The notes under the pieces were generated by a model that worked only from the letters and a program-made list of their open reading frames with translations, had not been told where the DNA came from and did no database searches. The position numbers were made by a program, and so were the translations under genes. DNA of 64,000 nucleotides from Rhizobium sullae (lineage in GTDB: Bacteria > Pseudomonadota > Alphaproteobacteria > Rhizobiales > Rhizobiaceae), in NCBI RefSeq assembly GCF_025200715.1, contig NZ_CP104144.1, positions 2,542,001-2,606,000 on the forward strand. Direction: 5' to 3'. Below, one piece after another: positions 24,759 to 33,831 of this stretch. Every line of letters begins with the position of its first letter. Within the stretch, counting starts at the first letter, position 1.

Positions 24759-25779
24759 CTGATTTCGGGACCGATGAAGATGTCAGAGTATGTAGGCATG
24801 ACCTTCGGCTTTGTAACCATTCTTGCATGTCGATTTTGGGCAAGCTGGGTCGATTCCGTTGATTAACAAAAAGGCAATTTCGTCAATTCATGCGGCATGC
24901 TAATTAAGGCTGGGAACATTTGGCCGACTCGGCAGGCTTACATTAGGGAAGAAGCTGCTTATCGGGATCGATGGTGAGGGTTCGCTCAAGGTCTCCTTTC
25001 CCTTGTCACTTCCACCCGTTTGGTCGAGCGGATGAAGAGTTGCACGCCGAGTTGCCGCTCCAGGCCCTCGCATGGTTACTGAGGGCCCGTTGGGCGGTGC
25101 GAAACGCAGTTCCTTGGCCACCGCGGCAAAGTACAGGTGACGTTTCGGCCACAGAGGATGATCATGACGGGACGACGTTCCAGAGAGACCAGCGCTTGCT
25201 GCATTTCGGCAGCGATCTTTTTTTGGTCTTACGCTCCGGTTTCAGCAGACTGCCGGTCGGCCCTCAATAGCCCAGAGTGGCCGAGCATCGCTAGATCCAT
25301 TGCTACGTTGCAGTTGTGCGAACAGATTCCGATCGGCCCAAATCAAACTGTCCGATTTCAGGTGGAGTCGGTCGATTTCTGCCCCGTTTCGAGCGGTGTC
25401 TCGTCGGTCACAGCGAGGGCGTTGCTGACTTGCGAGGCAAATTCGGAGGCGCTTTTCCAGACGCCACCAATCGACAGTCTGGTTGTGGCCACTGTAACGC
25501 TTGATACGGTTGCATGCAGGATAAGGGATACAAACCTCGAAATCAGCGGTGAGATCGGCGTCCTCTTGTCTGGACTGGCAGAAACCCAGCAGATCGCCCG
25601 CGATTGGGCTCAATCACAGCTCTCACTCCTATGCCGCATGTACCGGTGAGCATCCATAAGCTCAATACCTGCCAGCCTAGGGGATACTGAAGCAGCAATA
25701 GGCAGCAAACGTGACCAGGCTGATCGCTCATTACTATGCGCGGGTGGCGGCGAGTTGCGGATCACCTGAAATCGATACT
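24759..25779. other. Gene-poor stretch
   Basis: No gene is supported over about 1 kb. A plus-strand frame at 25137-25649 is open but has no family signature, and its codon use is unlike its neighbours. The position next to an IS630 remnant suggests old insertion and rearrangement debris. Confidence 0.4.
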
Positions 25780-25930
25780 TTTCTCAAAGACTCCGGTGCA
25801 TGGTTCCTCTCACAGCCCGCATACGGCCCCTATCTCACTCCGATCGAAATGGCATTCTCAAAAATTAAAGCCCGCCTGAGGGCCGCAGCGGCCAGGACTT
25901 TCGACGCGCTCGCGACACACTCGGCTCAAT
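25780..25930 (+). pseudogene. Fragment of an IS630-type transposase
   Basis: The frame reads 'AYGPYLTPIEMAFSKIKARL' followed by 'RAAAARTFDAL'. This is the C-terminal DDE-box region of IS630 transposases (usual form 'PYSPDLNPIExxFxKLKxxLR'), including the catalytic Glu in 'PIE'. Only this 40-50 residue part is recognisable. The upstream part and the ends of the element are gone. Confidence 0.7.
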
Positions 25931-25980
25931 CTCAAGCTCTTCGCACAGCCGTTCGGAAAGCACGACGCGCGGGACTGGTG

Positions 25981-27012
25981 TCAACTAAAGGCAATCTGCG
26001 TCTTCATCGCCTGGCTCCGGTCAGTCGCCAGTTCGAAAGCCGCCTCAGCGTCCGATAGAGGCAGCGTGTGGGTAATCAGCGGCTTCACATCGATCAGGCC
26101 CTTTTGCATCAACACGACGCCGGTCGCGAACTCCTCGTGAAAGCGGAAGGAACCGCGCAGGTCCAGTTCCTTGGCCGTGATCGCCATCATCGGAAGGTTC
26201 ATGTCTCCACCAAGGCCAAGCTGTATGATCACGGCGCGTGGGCGAAGAGCAGCGATGCCGGCGACCAGCGCAGGCGCTGCACCAGAGCATTCGTATAGTA
26301 TGTCGAATGAACCCTTATGGGCTGTATAGGGGGAAAGCGCATCCGGTTCGCTACGCATATTGATCGTCCGGTCCGCGCCGGCCTTGCGTGCCAGCGAGAG
26401 GGTGAAATCCGAAAGATCCGTTGCAACGATTTCGGCGGCCCCGGCACGCCGGGCGGCAATGATCGACAGAAGGCCGATTGGCCCGCAGCCGGTCACCAGA
26501 ACCCGTTTACCCAATATTTCTCCCGCCCTGCGGGTCGCATGCAGAGTAACAGCCAGGGGTTCAGCCATCGCCGCCTCGCCTGCGGTAAGACCATCGGCCG
26601 GCACGCACTGAACGGCATCGGCGACAAGAACCTCGCGGAAAGCCCCCTGGATATGCGGGAAGGGCATGGCACTGCCGTAAAACCGCATATTGAGGCATTG
26701 GTTATGCAGTCCTTCCTGGCAATAAAGGCAGGATCGGCACGGTCGGGACGGTGAAACAGCTACGAGTTGGCCCGGTTTCAATCCGTCGACACCCGCGCCG
26801 AGGGCCTCCACATACGCGGAGACCTCGTGCCCCAGGATCATCGGCTCACGCAGCCTGACGGCACCGAAACCGCCGTGGTTATAATAGTGCAGATCGCTGC
26901 CGCAGATGCCGCCGGCCGCAAGGCGCAGGCGCACTTCTCCTAGTCCTGGCGCTTCGATCGGGCGCTCCTCGATGCGCAGGTCTTTGGGACCGTGAACGAC
27001 GATAGCTTTCAT
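25981..27012 (-). CDS. idnD: L-idonate 5-dehydrogenase-type zinc alcohol dehydrogenase
   Basis: This medium-chain zinc dehydrogenase has 343 residues. Catalytic zinc ligands are Cys37 ('GGICGSDLHYYNHGG'), His62 and Glu63 ('LGHEV'). The structural zinc site is Cys92, Cys95, Cys98 and Cys106 ('PCRSCLYCQEGLHNQC'). The cofactor loop is 'VTGCGPIGLLS' near residue 173. The 'SDLHYYNHGG' and 'GSAMPFPHIQGAFRE' segments are specific for the L-idonate 5-dehydrogenase branch, which oxidises L-idonate to 5-ketogluconate. It lies 12 bases after a 2-ketoacid reductase gene and faces idnO across an operator, so the pathway assignment is well supported. Confidence 0.9.
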   Translation of the reverse strand: MKAIVVHGPKDLRIEERPIEAPGLGEVRLRLAAGGICGSDLHYYNHGGFGAVRLREPMILGHEVSAYVEALGAGVDGLKPGQLVAVSPSRPCRSCLYCQEGLHNQCLNMRFYGSAMPFPHIQGAFREVLVADAVQCVPADGLTAGEAAMAEPLAVTLHATRRAGEILGKRVLVTGCGPIGLLSIIAARRAGAAEIVATDLSDFTLSLARKAGADRTINMRSEPDALSPYTAHKGSFDILYECSGAAPALVAGIAALRPRAVIIQLGLGGDMNLPMMAITAKELDLRGSFRFHEEFATGVVLMQKGLIDVKPLITHTLPLSDAEAAFELATDRSQAMKTQIAFS

Positions 27013-27024
27013 CGGCGCGTCTCC

Positions 27025-27972
27025 TTAAAGAACCGGGGTCAGCAGGGGCTGCCCGGCAAAATGCGCCACGAGATTGTCACGCACGAGCTGTCCCATAGCC
27101 TTGCGTGTCTCGATGGTTCCAGACGCGTGATGCGGCTGCAGGAGCACGTTGTCCAGAGGGAGAAACCGTGGATTGAGCGCCGGCTCGCCTTCGAACACGT
27201 CAAGGGCGGCGGAGCCGAGCGCACCGCTTTCGAGTGCATCGAGCAGGGCCTCCTCATCGATATTGGAGGCGCGGGAGATATTGATCAACATTCCCTCCCC
27301 GCCGAGAGCGGCGATCACGTCGCGGCCCACAATGTGGCGGGTTGCGGCGGACGCGGCCAGCGTGACGAAGAGAAAGTCGGACCGAGTAGCAAGCGCGACG
27401 GGATCGGCAATAAACTCCCAATCGGCGGCGAAATCCTTTGGCGCCATATCCGAATAAGCGATCTGCATGTCGAAGCCTTGGAGGCGTTTGGCAACTTCAT
27501 AGCCGATCCGGCCAAGACCGAGTACGCCGGCACGCCGCCCCCAGACGCGGCGCTTCAGCGGGTAGAGGCCTTTTGCCATCCAACTTCCGTCCTTTACCCA
27601 GCTTTCCGCGCCGATCATGCCGCGCGACAGGCACAACATCATCGCCACGCCAAGATCCGCGACGTCGCTCGTCAGCACGTCCGGTGTGTTTGTGACGCCG
27701 ATGCCGCGTTCCCGACAGGCGGCCAGATCGACGGCGTCAAAACCGACCCCGTAAACCGAAATCAGCTCGAGCGCGGGGCAGGCCTCGATCATGGCCCGGC
27801 TAGCGCCGAGTTCGCCTCGCGTGGCGATCGCTCGGACTTGCGGACCGACGGCGGCAAGAAAGCCTGGCTTGTCGGCTGCCTCGAAATAGCGATGAACAGA
27901 AAACACAGCATTCAGAGGCGCTTCGTCCCATTCCGGATAGGGCCCGACCTGAAGGATCTGGGGTTTGCTCAT
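27025..27972 (-). CDS. D-isomer 2-hydroxyacid dehydrogenase (GhrB/2-ketogluconate reductase-like)
   Basis: This NAD(P)-dependent 2-hydroxyacid dehydrogenase has 315 residues. The cofactor loop is 'VLGLGRIGYEVAKRLQGFDM'. The catalytic Arg lies in 'LINISRASNID', and the catalytic His in 'LLQPHHASGT'. The family interconverts 2-keto and 2-hydroxy acids such as hydroxypyruvate/glycerate or 2-ketogluconate/gluconate; in this cluster a keto-sugar acid is likely. The ATG at 27972 is preferred because the upstream one at 27996 lies inside the promoter. It is co-transcribed with idnD and divergent from idnO. Confidence 0.9.
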   Translation of the reverse strand: MSKPQILQVGPYPEWDEAPLNAVFSVHRYFEAADKPGFLAAVGPQVRAIATRGELGASRAMIEACPALELISVYGVGFDAVDLAACRERGIGVTNTPDVLTSDVADLGVAMMLCLSRGMIGAESWVKDGSWMAKGLYPLKRRVWGRRAGVLGLGRIGYEVAKRLQGFDMQIAYSDMAPKDFAADWEFIADPVALATRSDFLFVTLAASAATRHIVGRDVIAALGGEGMLINISRASNIDEEALLDALESGALGSAALDVFEGEPALNPRFLPLDNVLLQPHHASGTIETRKAMGQLVRDNLVAHFAGQPLLTPVL

Positions 27973-27989
27973 TTCGGTGTCTCCGTCCC

Positions 27990-28018
27990 TTGACAATTAA
28001 TGTTATCGATAACATAAA
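27990..28018. promoter_or_regulatory. Promoter with LacI operator ATGTTATCGATAACAT
   Basis: TTGACA (27990-27995) and CATAAA (28013-28018) are 17 bases apart, a good sigma-70-type promoter for the plus-strand idnO operon. The perfect 16-base palindrome ATGTTATCGATAACAT (28000-28015) fills the spacer and would block it. The same site also lies just upstream of the divergent reductase/idnD unit. Confidence 0.8.
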
Positions 28019-28060
28019 GACGGACATGAGGAATGTCGAGACAAAAAATAAGGGGGAACC

Positions 28061-28819
28061 ATGGGGCAGGACTTGTTTGATTTGACGGGCCGCCGAGCTC
28101 TCGTCACGGGATCGTCGCAGGGGATCGGCCTTGCTCTTGCGCGCGGCCTTGCGAATGCCGGTGCCGAGATCGTGCTCAACGGCCGCGACACCGGAAAGCT
28201 TGCGGAAGCCGCGAAAGGCCTTGGTGACGGTACGCATCAATTGGCATTCGACGCGACGGATCATGAGGCAGTGCGCGCAGCGGTAGACAGCTTCGAAGCA
28301 AAAATCGGCGCGATCGACATCCTCGTGAACAATGCGGGAATGCAGCACCGCACGCCGCTCGAGGATTTTCCGGCGGACGCGTTCGAGCAGCTTATGCGAA
28401 CGAATGTCTCCACTGTTTTCAACGTCGGCCAGGCAGTCGCGCGACACATGATCAAACGCGGAGCCGGTAAGATCATCAATATCGCCAGCGTGCAGACGGC
28501 ACTGGCTCGTCCCGGCATTGCGCCCTACACGGCGACCAAGGGCGCCGTCGGCAATCTGACCAAGGGAATGGCGACCGACTGGGCCAAATACGGGCTGCAA
28601 TGCAATGCCATTGCGCCTGGCTATTTCGATACCCCATTGAACGCCGCCCTGGTCGCTGATTCCACCTTTTCCGCCTGGCTGGAAAAACGCACGCCGGCCG
28701 GCCGCTGGGGCAAGGTGGACGAATTGGTCGGCGCCTGCGTGTTCCTCGCCTCCAATGCATCCTCATTTGTGAATGGACATGTGCTTTATGTTGACGGTGG
28801 CATTACGGCCTCTCTCTGA
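28061..28819 (+). CDS. idnO: Gluconate 5-dehydrogenase (short-chain dehydrogenase)
   Basis: This classical short-chain dehydrogenase has 252 residues. The N-terminal 'LFDLTGRRALVTGSSQGIGLALARGLA' has the TGxxxGIG cofactor loop and is typical of IdnO/gluconate 5-dehydrogenase. The NNAG motif is at about residue 90, Ser-Tyr-Lys is visible as 'NIASVQ...PYTATKGAV', and 'VNGHVLYVDGGI' closes the fold. It reduces 5-keto-D-gluconate to D-gluconate, the step after idnD. It is the first gene of an operon with gluconokinase and two further genes and is controlled by the palindrome at 28000-28015. Confidence 0.92.
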   Translation: MGQDLFDLTGRRALVTGSSQGIGLALARGLANAGAEIVLNGRDTGKLAEAAKGLGDGTHQLAFDATDHEAVRAAVDSFEAKIGAIDILVNNAGMQHRTPLEDFPADAFEQLMRTNVSTVFNVGQAVARHMIKRGAGKIINIASVQTALARPGIAPYTATKGAVGNLTKGMATDWAKYGLQCNAIAPGYFDTPLNAALVADSTFSAWLEKRTPAGRWGKVDELVGACVFLASNASSFVNGHVLYVDGGITASL

Positions 28820-28832
28820 GGTTCCGCAGCGA

Positions 28833-29324
28833 ATGGTGCTGATGGGCGTTGCGGGATGCGGCAAGTCCTCGGTCGGCGCCGCGCTCGCCGACCGATTGGG
28901 GGCGGCATATTTGGATGGCGACGAGCTTCATCCGCCATCAAATATCGACAAGATGCGACGCGGCGTGGCCTTGGACGATGGGGACCGCTGGCCGTGGCTG
29001 ACACTTGTGGGTCAGACACTGGCCAGAGCCGAGGGGCGACAAATCATTGGCTGTTCAGCGCTTAAGCGGGCCTACCGCGCTCATATTGCGCAAACCGCGG
29101 GAGAGGTGATTACCTTCGTTCATCTCGCCGGGTCGCCCGAGGTCATCAAGGCGCGAATGCATGCCCGGACAGGCCATTTCATGCCGGCCGGCCTGCTGGC
29201 AAGCCAGTTCGCGACACTGGAGCCACCGGACGCGGACGAGAATGCATTCAGTGTGGATATCGACCGGCCGCTCGGCGCGATCGTCGAGGCAGTCGTCACG
29301 CAATTAAAGGGAATGGAAACATGA
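28833..29324 (+). CDS. Gluconokinase
   Basis: This gluconokinase of the GntK/IdnK type has 163 residues. The P-loop GVAGCGKSSVG is at the N-terminus. 'DGDELHPPSNIDKMRRGVALDDGDRWPWL' is the family's substrate signature, followed by 'CSALKRAYR' and 'HFMPAGLLASQFATLEPP'. It phosphorylates D-gluconate to 6-phosphogluconate. In-frame ATGs at 28773 and 28788 inside idnO are alternatives, but they would add a leader not usual for the family. The stop overlaps the next gene by 4 bases. Confidence 0.92.
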   Translation: MVLMGVAGCGKSSVGAALADRLGAAYLDGDELHPPSNIDKMRRGVALDDGDRWPWLTLVGQTLARAEGRQIIGCSALKRAYRAHIAQTAGEVITFVHLAGSPEVIKARMHARTGHFMPAGLLASQFATLEPPDADENAFSVDIDRPLGAIVEAVVTQLKGMET

Positions 29325-30208
29325 CGAACAAGGTTGCATTGATCGGCGCCGGCGCGATGGGCGGCGCCATCGGAACACGGCTCGTAGAAGCCGGGAACCA
29401 CTTAACGGTCTTTGATCTGGACGCAGCCAAGATGCGCGAGCTGGTCGACAGAGGCGCTACGCCGGCGGCAAGTGCGGCGCAAGCAGCGGCCGGTTCGGAC
29501 TATGTCATTCTCAGCCTCAACTCGGCAAAAATTGTGCGGCTCGCCGTCTTTGGCGAGGGCGGCGTTGCTGGCGGCGCCAGGCCCGGAACTCTCATCATAG
29601 ACATGTCCTCGATCGACCCTGAGGCGACGAAGGCCCTGGCGTCCGACGCGGCGGAAAAGGGCCTGCGCTGGGTCGACAGTCCCTTGTCGGGAGGCGCGCC
29701 CAAGGCGCTGATCGGACAGCTCACGCTTATGGCCGGCGGCAAGGCCGAGGATGTCGCCGATGCACATGAGGTGCTGCGGCACGTCGCCTCGAACTACACA
29801 CATATGGGGCCGTCCGGCGCTGGCCAGACCACGAAACTGATCAACCAGGTTCTCTGCGGGCTCAATTTTCTGGCCGTGGCGGAAGCGACGCAATTGGCGC
29901 TCGACGCCGGCGTGGATGCAGCGAAGATCCCACAGGCGCTGAAGGGCGGCCGGGCCGACAGCGCAATTCTGCAGGAATACATGCCGCGCTTTGTCGCCAA
30001 AGATTACCGTCGCACCGGCCGGATCGACAACATGGTCAAGGATTTGAATGGGGCGCAAGATCTCGCCCGCCGCACTAATACCGCCATGCCGCTGACGGCG
30101 CTCTGCGCCGAAGTTCATCGCATGCTGACTGCCGCCGGTCTCGGCGGTGAGGACCAGGCCGCCCTGATGGAATTTTTCAAGGGACCCAACAAGGATATCG
30201 TACAATGA
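29321..30208 (+). CDS. 3-hydroxyisobutyrate/tartronate-semialdehyde reductase-like dehydrogenase
   Basis: This NAD(P)-binding beta-hydroxyacid dehydrogenase has 295 residues. The cofactor loop is 'LIGAGAMGGAIGTRLVEAGN', the substrate loop is 'WVDSPLSGGAPKA', and the catalytic Lys is in 'GPSGAGQTTKLINQ'. The family includes tartronate semialdehyde reductase and 3-hydroxyisobutyrate dehydrogenase. In this sugar-acid operon a role on a 2- or 3-carbon keto-acid or another aldonate is likely. It overlaps both neighbours by 4 bases, so it is tightly coupled to gluconokinase and to the small protein that follows. Confidence 0.9.
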   Translation: MTNKVALIGAGAMGGAIGTRLVEAGNHLTVFDLDAAKMRELVDRGATPAASAAQAAAGSDYVILSLNSAKIVRLAVFGEGGVAGGARPGTLIIDMSSIDPEATKALASDAAEKGLRWVDSPLSGGAPKALIGQLTLMAGGKAEDVADAHEVLRHVASNYTHMGPSGAGQTTKLINQVLCGLNFLAVAEATQLALDAGVDAAKIPQALKGGRADSAILQEYMPRFVAKDYRRTGRIDNMVKDLNGAQDLARRTNTAMPLTALCAEVHRMLTAAGLGGEDQAALMEFFKGPNKDIVQ

Positions 30209-30537
30209 TAACACGCTACGCCCTCTTCGAAGGAAAAGTGAAGAACGGTCAAACTGAGGCGTTTCGGGCCGCCGTTCTCAACGACATCCTGCCGAAATGG
30301 AAGGCCTTTCCCGGCGCGCTTGATGTCAGAGTGACATTCGCGGATGCCCGTGATGAAGGAGCTCCGGAAATCCCCATGATCCTTGCGATCAACTATCCCG
30401 ATCTCGCAACCGTCGAAGCCGCGCTTGCAAGTCCAGCCCGTTCGGCGGCCAAGGCAGCAACGGAAGAGGTGTTGGCGCGCTATTTCGACGGCCGAATCCA
30501 TCATCACGTCACTCAGGCAAACGAGTTCCCGCTTTGA
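30205..30537 (+). CDS. Small dimeric alpha/beta-barrel (EthD-like) protein
   Basis: This protein of 110 residues has the pattern of the ferredoxin-like dimeric alpha/beta-barrel superfamily: 'YALFEGKVKNGQTEAFRAAV' at the start, a middle helix-strand, and 'YFDGRIHHHVTQANEFPL' at the end with three consecutive histidines. It overlaps the preceding dehydrogenase by 4 bases and closes the idnO operon. Such proteins often assist a catabolic step as isomerases or lactone-handling enzymes, but no function can be assigned here. Confidence 0.75.
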   Translation: MITRYALFEGKVKNGQTEAFRAAVLNDILPKWKAFPGALDVRVTFADARDEGAPEIPMILAINYPDLATVEAALASPARSAAKAATEEVLARYFDGRIHHHVTQANEFPL

Positions 30538-30598
30538 GGCAAGCATCACAGAAATCACAACCTGCTTGCAATTAGGCCCAAACATGGTTGTAGTGGTC

Positions 30599-30612
30599 TG
30601 GTAACGATAACA
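30599..30612. promoter_or_regulatory. Variant LacI operator overlapping the start of the lacI-type gene
   Basis: TGGTAACGATAACA matches the TGTTATCGATAACA operator in 11 of 14 bases. It ends four bases before the ATG at 30616 and overlaps an alternative ATG at 30612. The position suggests autoregulation of this repressor. Confidence 0.6.
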
Positions 30613-30615
30613 TGG

Positions 30616-31641
30616 ATGCAAATGCCCAATATTCGTAAGCCACCAACCATGGCGGATGTCGCCCGTATGGCAGGCGTGTCGCCGATGACGGTGTCGCGCG
30701 CTTTCAAGCGCGACACCTCCGTCAGCCAGGAGACGCGCGAGGCTGTGCTGCGCGCAACCGAGGAACTTGGTTACGTCTTCGACAGTACGGCTTCCAATCT
30801 GCGATCGCAGCGCACCGACTTCGTGGCAGTCACGATCCCATCGATCAACAATGCCAATTTCGCCGATACGGTTCGGGCACTGTCGGACGGTTTGTCGGAT
30901 AAGGGTTTGCAGGTCCTCCTCGGCTACACGAACTACGACGTTCGTGAAGAGGAGCGGCTGATCGAGCAGCTCTTGCGGCGCAAACCGGAAGCAATCGTGG
31001 TGACGGGCGGCAAACATACGCCCCGAGCCCGCAAACTGCTGTCGAATGCCGGCATCCCTGTCATTGAAACCTGGGATCTTCCGGAAGAACCGATTGGACA
31101 CGTGGTTGGCTTTTCCAATGCCCTGGCTGTACGCAAGATGATCGATCATTTTGTCACTGTTGGCTATCGGAAGATCTCCTTCATCGGTGGCGATGCTGAC
31201 CGCGACACGCGCGGCAGCGATCGGCGGGCCGGCTTCATCACTGCGATGGAGGATCACGGGCTGGACGCGACGCGGCTGATTGCCGCCGGGCCGCCACCGA
31301 TTTCAATGCGCGAGGGCGCGAACGCGATGGGCCGGTTGCTGGAGCATTTTCCAGATACCGAAGCGGTGATCTGCGTCTCTGATCTTTCCGCCTTCGGCGC
31401 GCTTACCGAATGTCAAAGGCGCGGCATTGCGGTGCCGGACCAGATCGCCATCGGCGGCTTCGGCGACTATGAGATCGGCGCAATTTGCGTCCCCAGTCTG
31501 ACAACGATCAACGCCTTCGCAGCTGAAATCGGAGCGAAAACGGCGCGGCTCATTCTCGACGTCTTGGACGGGACGCTTTCGGACAGCGCGGGACTGATAA
31601 CGATCCGGCCGGATTTGATCCTGCGCCAAACAAGCCGCTGA
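30616..31641 (+). CDS. LacI-family repressor of the sugar-acid regulon
   Basis: This LacI/GalR-family regulator has 341 residues. The HTH is 'TMADVARMAGVSPMTVSRAF', followed by the hinge helix, with a periplasmic-binding-like effector domain from about residue 65 to the end ('FVAVTIPSINNANF'). It is of the GntR/IdnR type that senses gluconate or its derivatives. The gene follows the idnO operon after about 75 bases and has a variant operator at its own start. The palindrome TGTTATCGATAACA occurs before three operons of this region, and this protein and its relative at 34835 are the two candidate binders. Confidence 0.92.
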   Translation: MQMPNIRKPPTMADVARMAGVSPMTVSRAFKRDTSVSQETREAVLRATEELGYVFDSTASNLRSQRTDFVAVTIPSINNANFADTVRALSDGLSDKGLQVLLGYTNYDVREEERLIEQLLRRKPEAIVVTGGKHTPRARKLLSNAGIPVIETWDLPEEPIGHVVGFSNALAVRKMIDHFVTVGYRKISFIGGDADRDTRGSDRRAGFITAMEDHGLDATRLIAAGPPPISMREGANAMGRLLEHFPDTEAVICVSDLSAFGALTECQRRGIAVPDQIAIGGFGDYEIGAICVPSLTTINAFAAEIGAKTARLILDVLDGTLSDSAGLITIRPDLILRQTSR

Positions 31642-31690
31642 TGGATCTGCGGGCCGGAAGCAGATTTTCTCCAGGCCCGCTGTGTCAGGA

Positions 31691-32422
31691 CTACTTGACG
31701 TCCGATTTCACAAACTGCCTCAACTCCGGCGTCTGTGGATTAGCGAACAACTCCTTGGATGCCCCCTGCTCCCAGATCGTGCCCTTGTGCATGAAGATCG
31801 TCTGCGTAGCCACCCGCCGCGCAAAACCCATCTCATGCGTGACAAGTATCATGGTCATGCCGTCGCGGGCCAGTTTTTCCATGACCACCAGGACTTCCTC
31901 GGTCAGTTCCGGATCGAGCGCAGAGGTGACTTCGTCGAAGAGCATCACCTTCGGCCGCATCGCAAGCGAACGGGCAATCGCCACCCGCTGTTGCTGGCCG
32001 CCAGAAAGCTGGTCCGGATAGGCATCGAATTTTTCCGATAGGCCTACGAGTTGAAGGACCTCGCGAGCTATCTCCCGTGTCTCCGCTTTCGCAACGTCTT
32101 TGACAATGCGGGGCGCCAGCATGATGTTCTCGCCTACGGTCAAATGCGGAAAGAGGTTGTAGCTTTGGAAGACGATGCCGACATCGGTGCGCAGGCTTCG
32201 CAGCGCCTTTGCGTCTCCTTCAAGCGCATGGCCGGCGATCTCGATGCGGCCGGAATTGATCTTTTCCAGGCCGTTCATGCACCGTAGCAGTGTGCTCTTA
32301 CCAGAACCGGACCGGCCGATCAGAGCGAAGACCTCCCCGCGCCCGACGCTCAGCGATACCCCCTTGAGAACTTCGAGCGCACCGAAGCTCTTGTGAACAT
32401 TTTCAACGATTACTTCCGGCAT
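31691..32422 (-). CDS. Polar-amino-acid-type ABC ATP-binding protein
   Basis: This ATPase of 243 residues is of the GlnQ/HisP type. Walker A is GRSGSGKS at residues 36-43, 'GIVFQSYNLFPHLTVGENI' holds the Q-loop, and the signature LSGGQQQRVAIAR and Walker B 'VMLFDEVTSALDPEL' follow. 'DEVTSALDPE' is the form usual for amino-acid transporters. The start at 32422 has GGAGG four bases upstream. The protein energises the two permeases encoded upstream on the same strand and overlaps the nearer one. Confidence 0.93.
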   Translation of the reverse strand: MPEVIVENVHKSFGALEVLKGVSLSVGRGEVFALIGRSGSGKSTLLRCMNGLEKINSGRIEIAGHALEGDAKALRSLRTDVGIVFQSYNLFPHLTVGENIMLAPRIVKDVAKAETREIAREVLQLVGLSEKFDAYPDQLSGGQQQRVAIARSLAMRPKVMLFDEVTSALDPELTEEVLVVMEKLARDGMTMILVTHEMGFARRVATQTIFMHKGTIWEQGASKELFANPQTPELRQFVKSDVK

Positions 32423-33062
32423 GAAACCTCCTCTCCAGCCAACGCGACAGCTGGGACAATGGATAGCAGACGACGAAATAGAGACCGGCCACCGCGATGA
32501 AGACGCGGAAGGGCTGGAACGTCGTGTTGTTGACAAGCTGACCTGCTCGGGCCAGTTCGACGAAGCCAATGATCGAGGTGATCGAAGTATTCTTGACCAC
32601 CTGCACCGCAAAGCCGACGGTTGGCGGCAGCGAGACGCGGATCGCCTGCGGCAGGATGATGTAGCGGTATTGTTGCAGCCGGGTCATGGCAAGCGATTGC
32701 GACGCTTCCCATTGTTGCTTCGGCACCGCCTGAATGCAGCCGCGCCAGATTTCCGCGAGATAACCTGACGCGTAAATCGTCATCGATGCGCCCGCGGCAA
32801 AGAGCGGCGGCAATTCAAGCCCGGCAAGGCTGAGGCCATAATAGGACAAAAACAGGATCATCAGCACCGGAATGCCCTGGATAACCTGGATATAGGAACC
32901 TGCGGCAAAGCGCATGGCCTTGACGGGCGAGGTTCGGGCAAGCGCTACGGCAAAGCCGAGCAGACCTCCGCCGATCAGCGCGATGACCGTCAGGAGAATG
33001 GTCCATTGCAGCGCTTGCAGCAGAAAACCGAATTCATTGAAACCGAATGTTCTCAGCGTCAT
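32403..33062 (-). CDS. Polar-amino-acid-type ABC permease
   Basis: This HisM/GlnP-type permease has 219 residues and five predicted helices. It starts with 'FGFLLQALQWTILLTVIALIGGG', has 'SYIQVIQGIPVLMILFLSYYGL' (the conserved proline-containing helix of the family), and contains the EAA loop 'EASQSLAMTRLQQYRYIILPQAIR'. It overlaps the ATPase gene by 20 bases and the other permease gene by 4. Confidence 0.92.
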   Translation of the reverse strand: MTLRTFGFNEFGFLLQALQWTILLTVIALIGGGLLGFAVALARTSPVKAMRFAAGSYIQVIQGIPVLMILFLSYYGLSLAGLELPPLFAAGASMTIYASGYLAEIWRGCIQAVPKQQWEASQSLAMTRLQQYRYIILPQAIRVSLPPTVGFAVQVVKNTSITSIIGFVELARAGQLVNNTTFQPFRVFIAVAGLYFVVCYPLSQLSRWLERRFHAGSNR

Positions 33063-33763
33063 GCCGGCACCTCCGGCAGGGCCGTCATCGTACGGCGGGC
33101 AACCCGCCGGCCGAAAAGCCGCATGCCGAGGAGCGCCAAGCCTGCGCGCAGCGCCAGTGCCAGCGCGAGATAAATCAGAGTGACGACAATATAGACTTCG
33201 AACGACCGGTAGGTTTGCGATTCGACGAAGGCGGCCGAGGCGGCAAGTTCATGGGTCGAAATTGCCGAGCAGATGCTGGAGGCCAGCATCATCAACACGA
33301 ACTGGCTGCACAGTGCCGGATAAACCTTGGCGACCGCCGGCACCAGGATGACGTGGCGATAGATCTGGAAGCGCGTGAAACCGAGCGCCTCGCCTGCTTC
33401 GATCTGAGATTTATGCACGGCCTCAATGCCGGCGCGGATGATTTCCGTCGAATAGGCGGCAAGATTGATGGTCATGCCGATCAGCGCCGCCGTATCGGCG
33501 CCCACGCGAATACCAAGTCCAGGCAGGCCGAAATAGACAATAAAGAGCTGGACCAGAAACGGCGTATTGCGGATCACCTCGACATAGGCATCGACAAGAT
33601 ACCGCACCGCGCCGCCCTTTATGGAGCGCAGAGATGCAAGCATGACACCAGCCACTGAGCCGAGAATGATCGAAAGGACCGACAACTTAATCGTCAGCCA
33701 GATGCCGCTCAGGATTTCGCCCTGATACTGCGCCAGTACGCCGAATTGAAATGTATAGGACAT
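33059..33763 (-). CDS. Polar-amino-acid-type ABC permease
   Basis: This second permease of the pair has 234 residues: 'YQGEILSGIWLTIKLSVLSIILGS' at the start, 'YVEVIRNTPFLVQLFIVYFGL' in the middle and the EAA loop 'EAGEALGFTRFQIYRHVILVPAVAK'. The ATG at 33763 is chosen because the reading upstream of it is not protein-like and GGAG lies seven bases before it. Its family usually imports amino acids or opines. Its place in a sugar-acid regulon makes an amino-sugar acid or Amadori-type compound possible. Confidence 0.92.
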   Translation of the reverse strand: MSYTFQFGVLAQYQGEILSGIWLTIKLSVLSIILGSVAGVMLASLRSIKGGAVRYLVDAYVEVIRNTPFLVQLFIVYFGLPGLGIRVGADTAALIGMTINLAAYSTEIIRAGIEAVHKSQIEAGEALGFTRFQIYRHVILVPAVAKVYPALCSQFVLMMLASSICSAISTHELAASAAFVESQTYRSFEVYIVVTLIYLALALALRAGLALLGMRLFGRRVARRTMTALPEVPA

Positions 33764-33831
33764 AAGTGAGCTCCGTCGAAATTTCGCGGCCTGCCGGCCG
33801 ATGTCACCGGCAGGCTCGTGTGCAAGCTCAA

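Noticed and set aside
25137..25649. 170-codon plus-strand frame before the IS630 remnant
   Set aside because: There is no recognisable domain and no ribosome site. It may contain debris but cannot be named.
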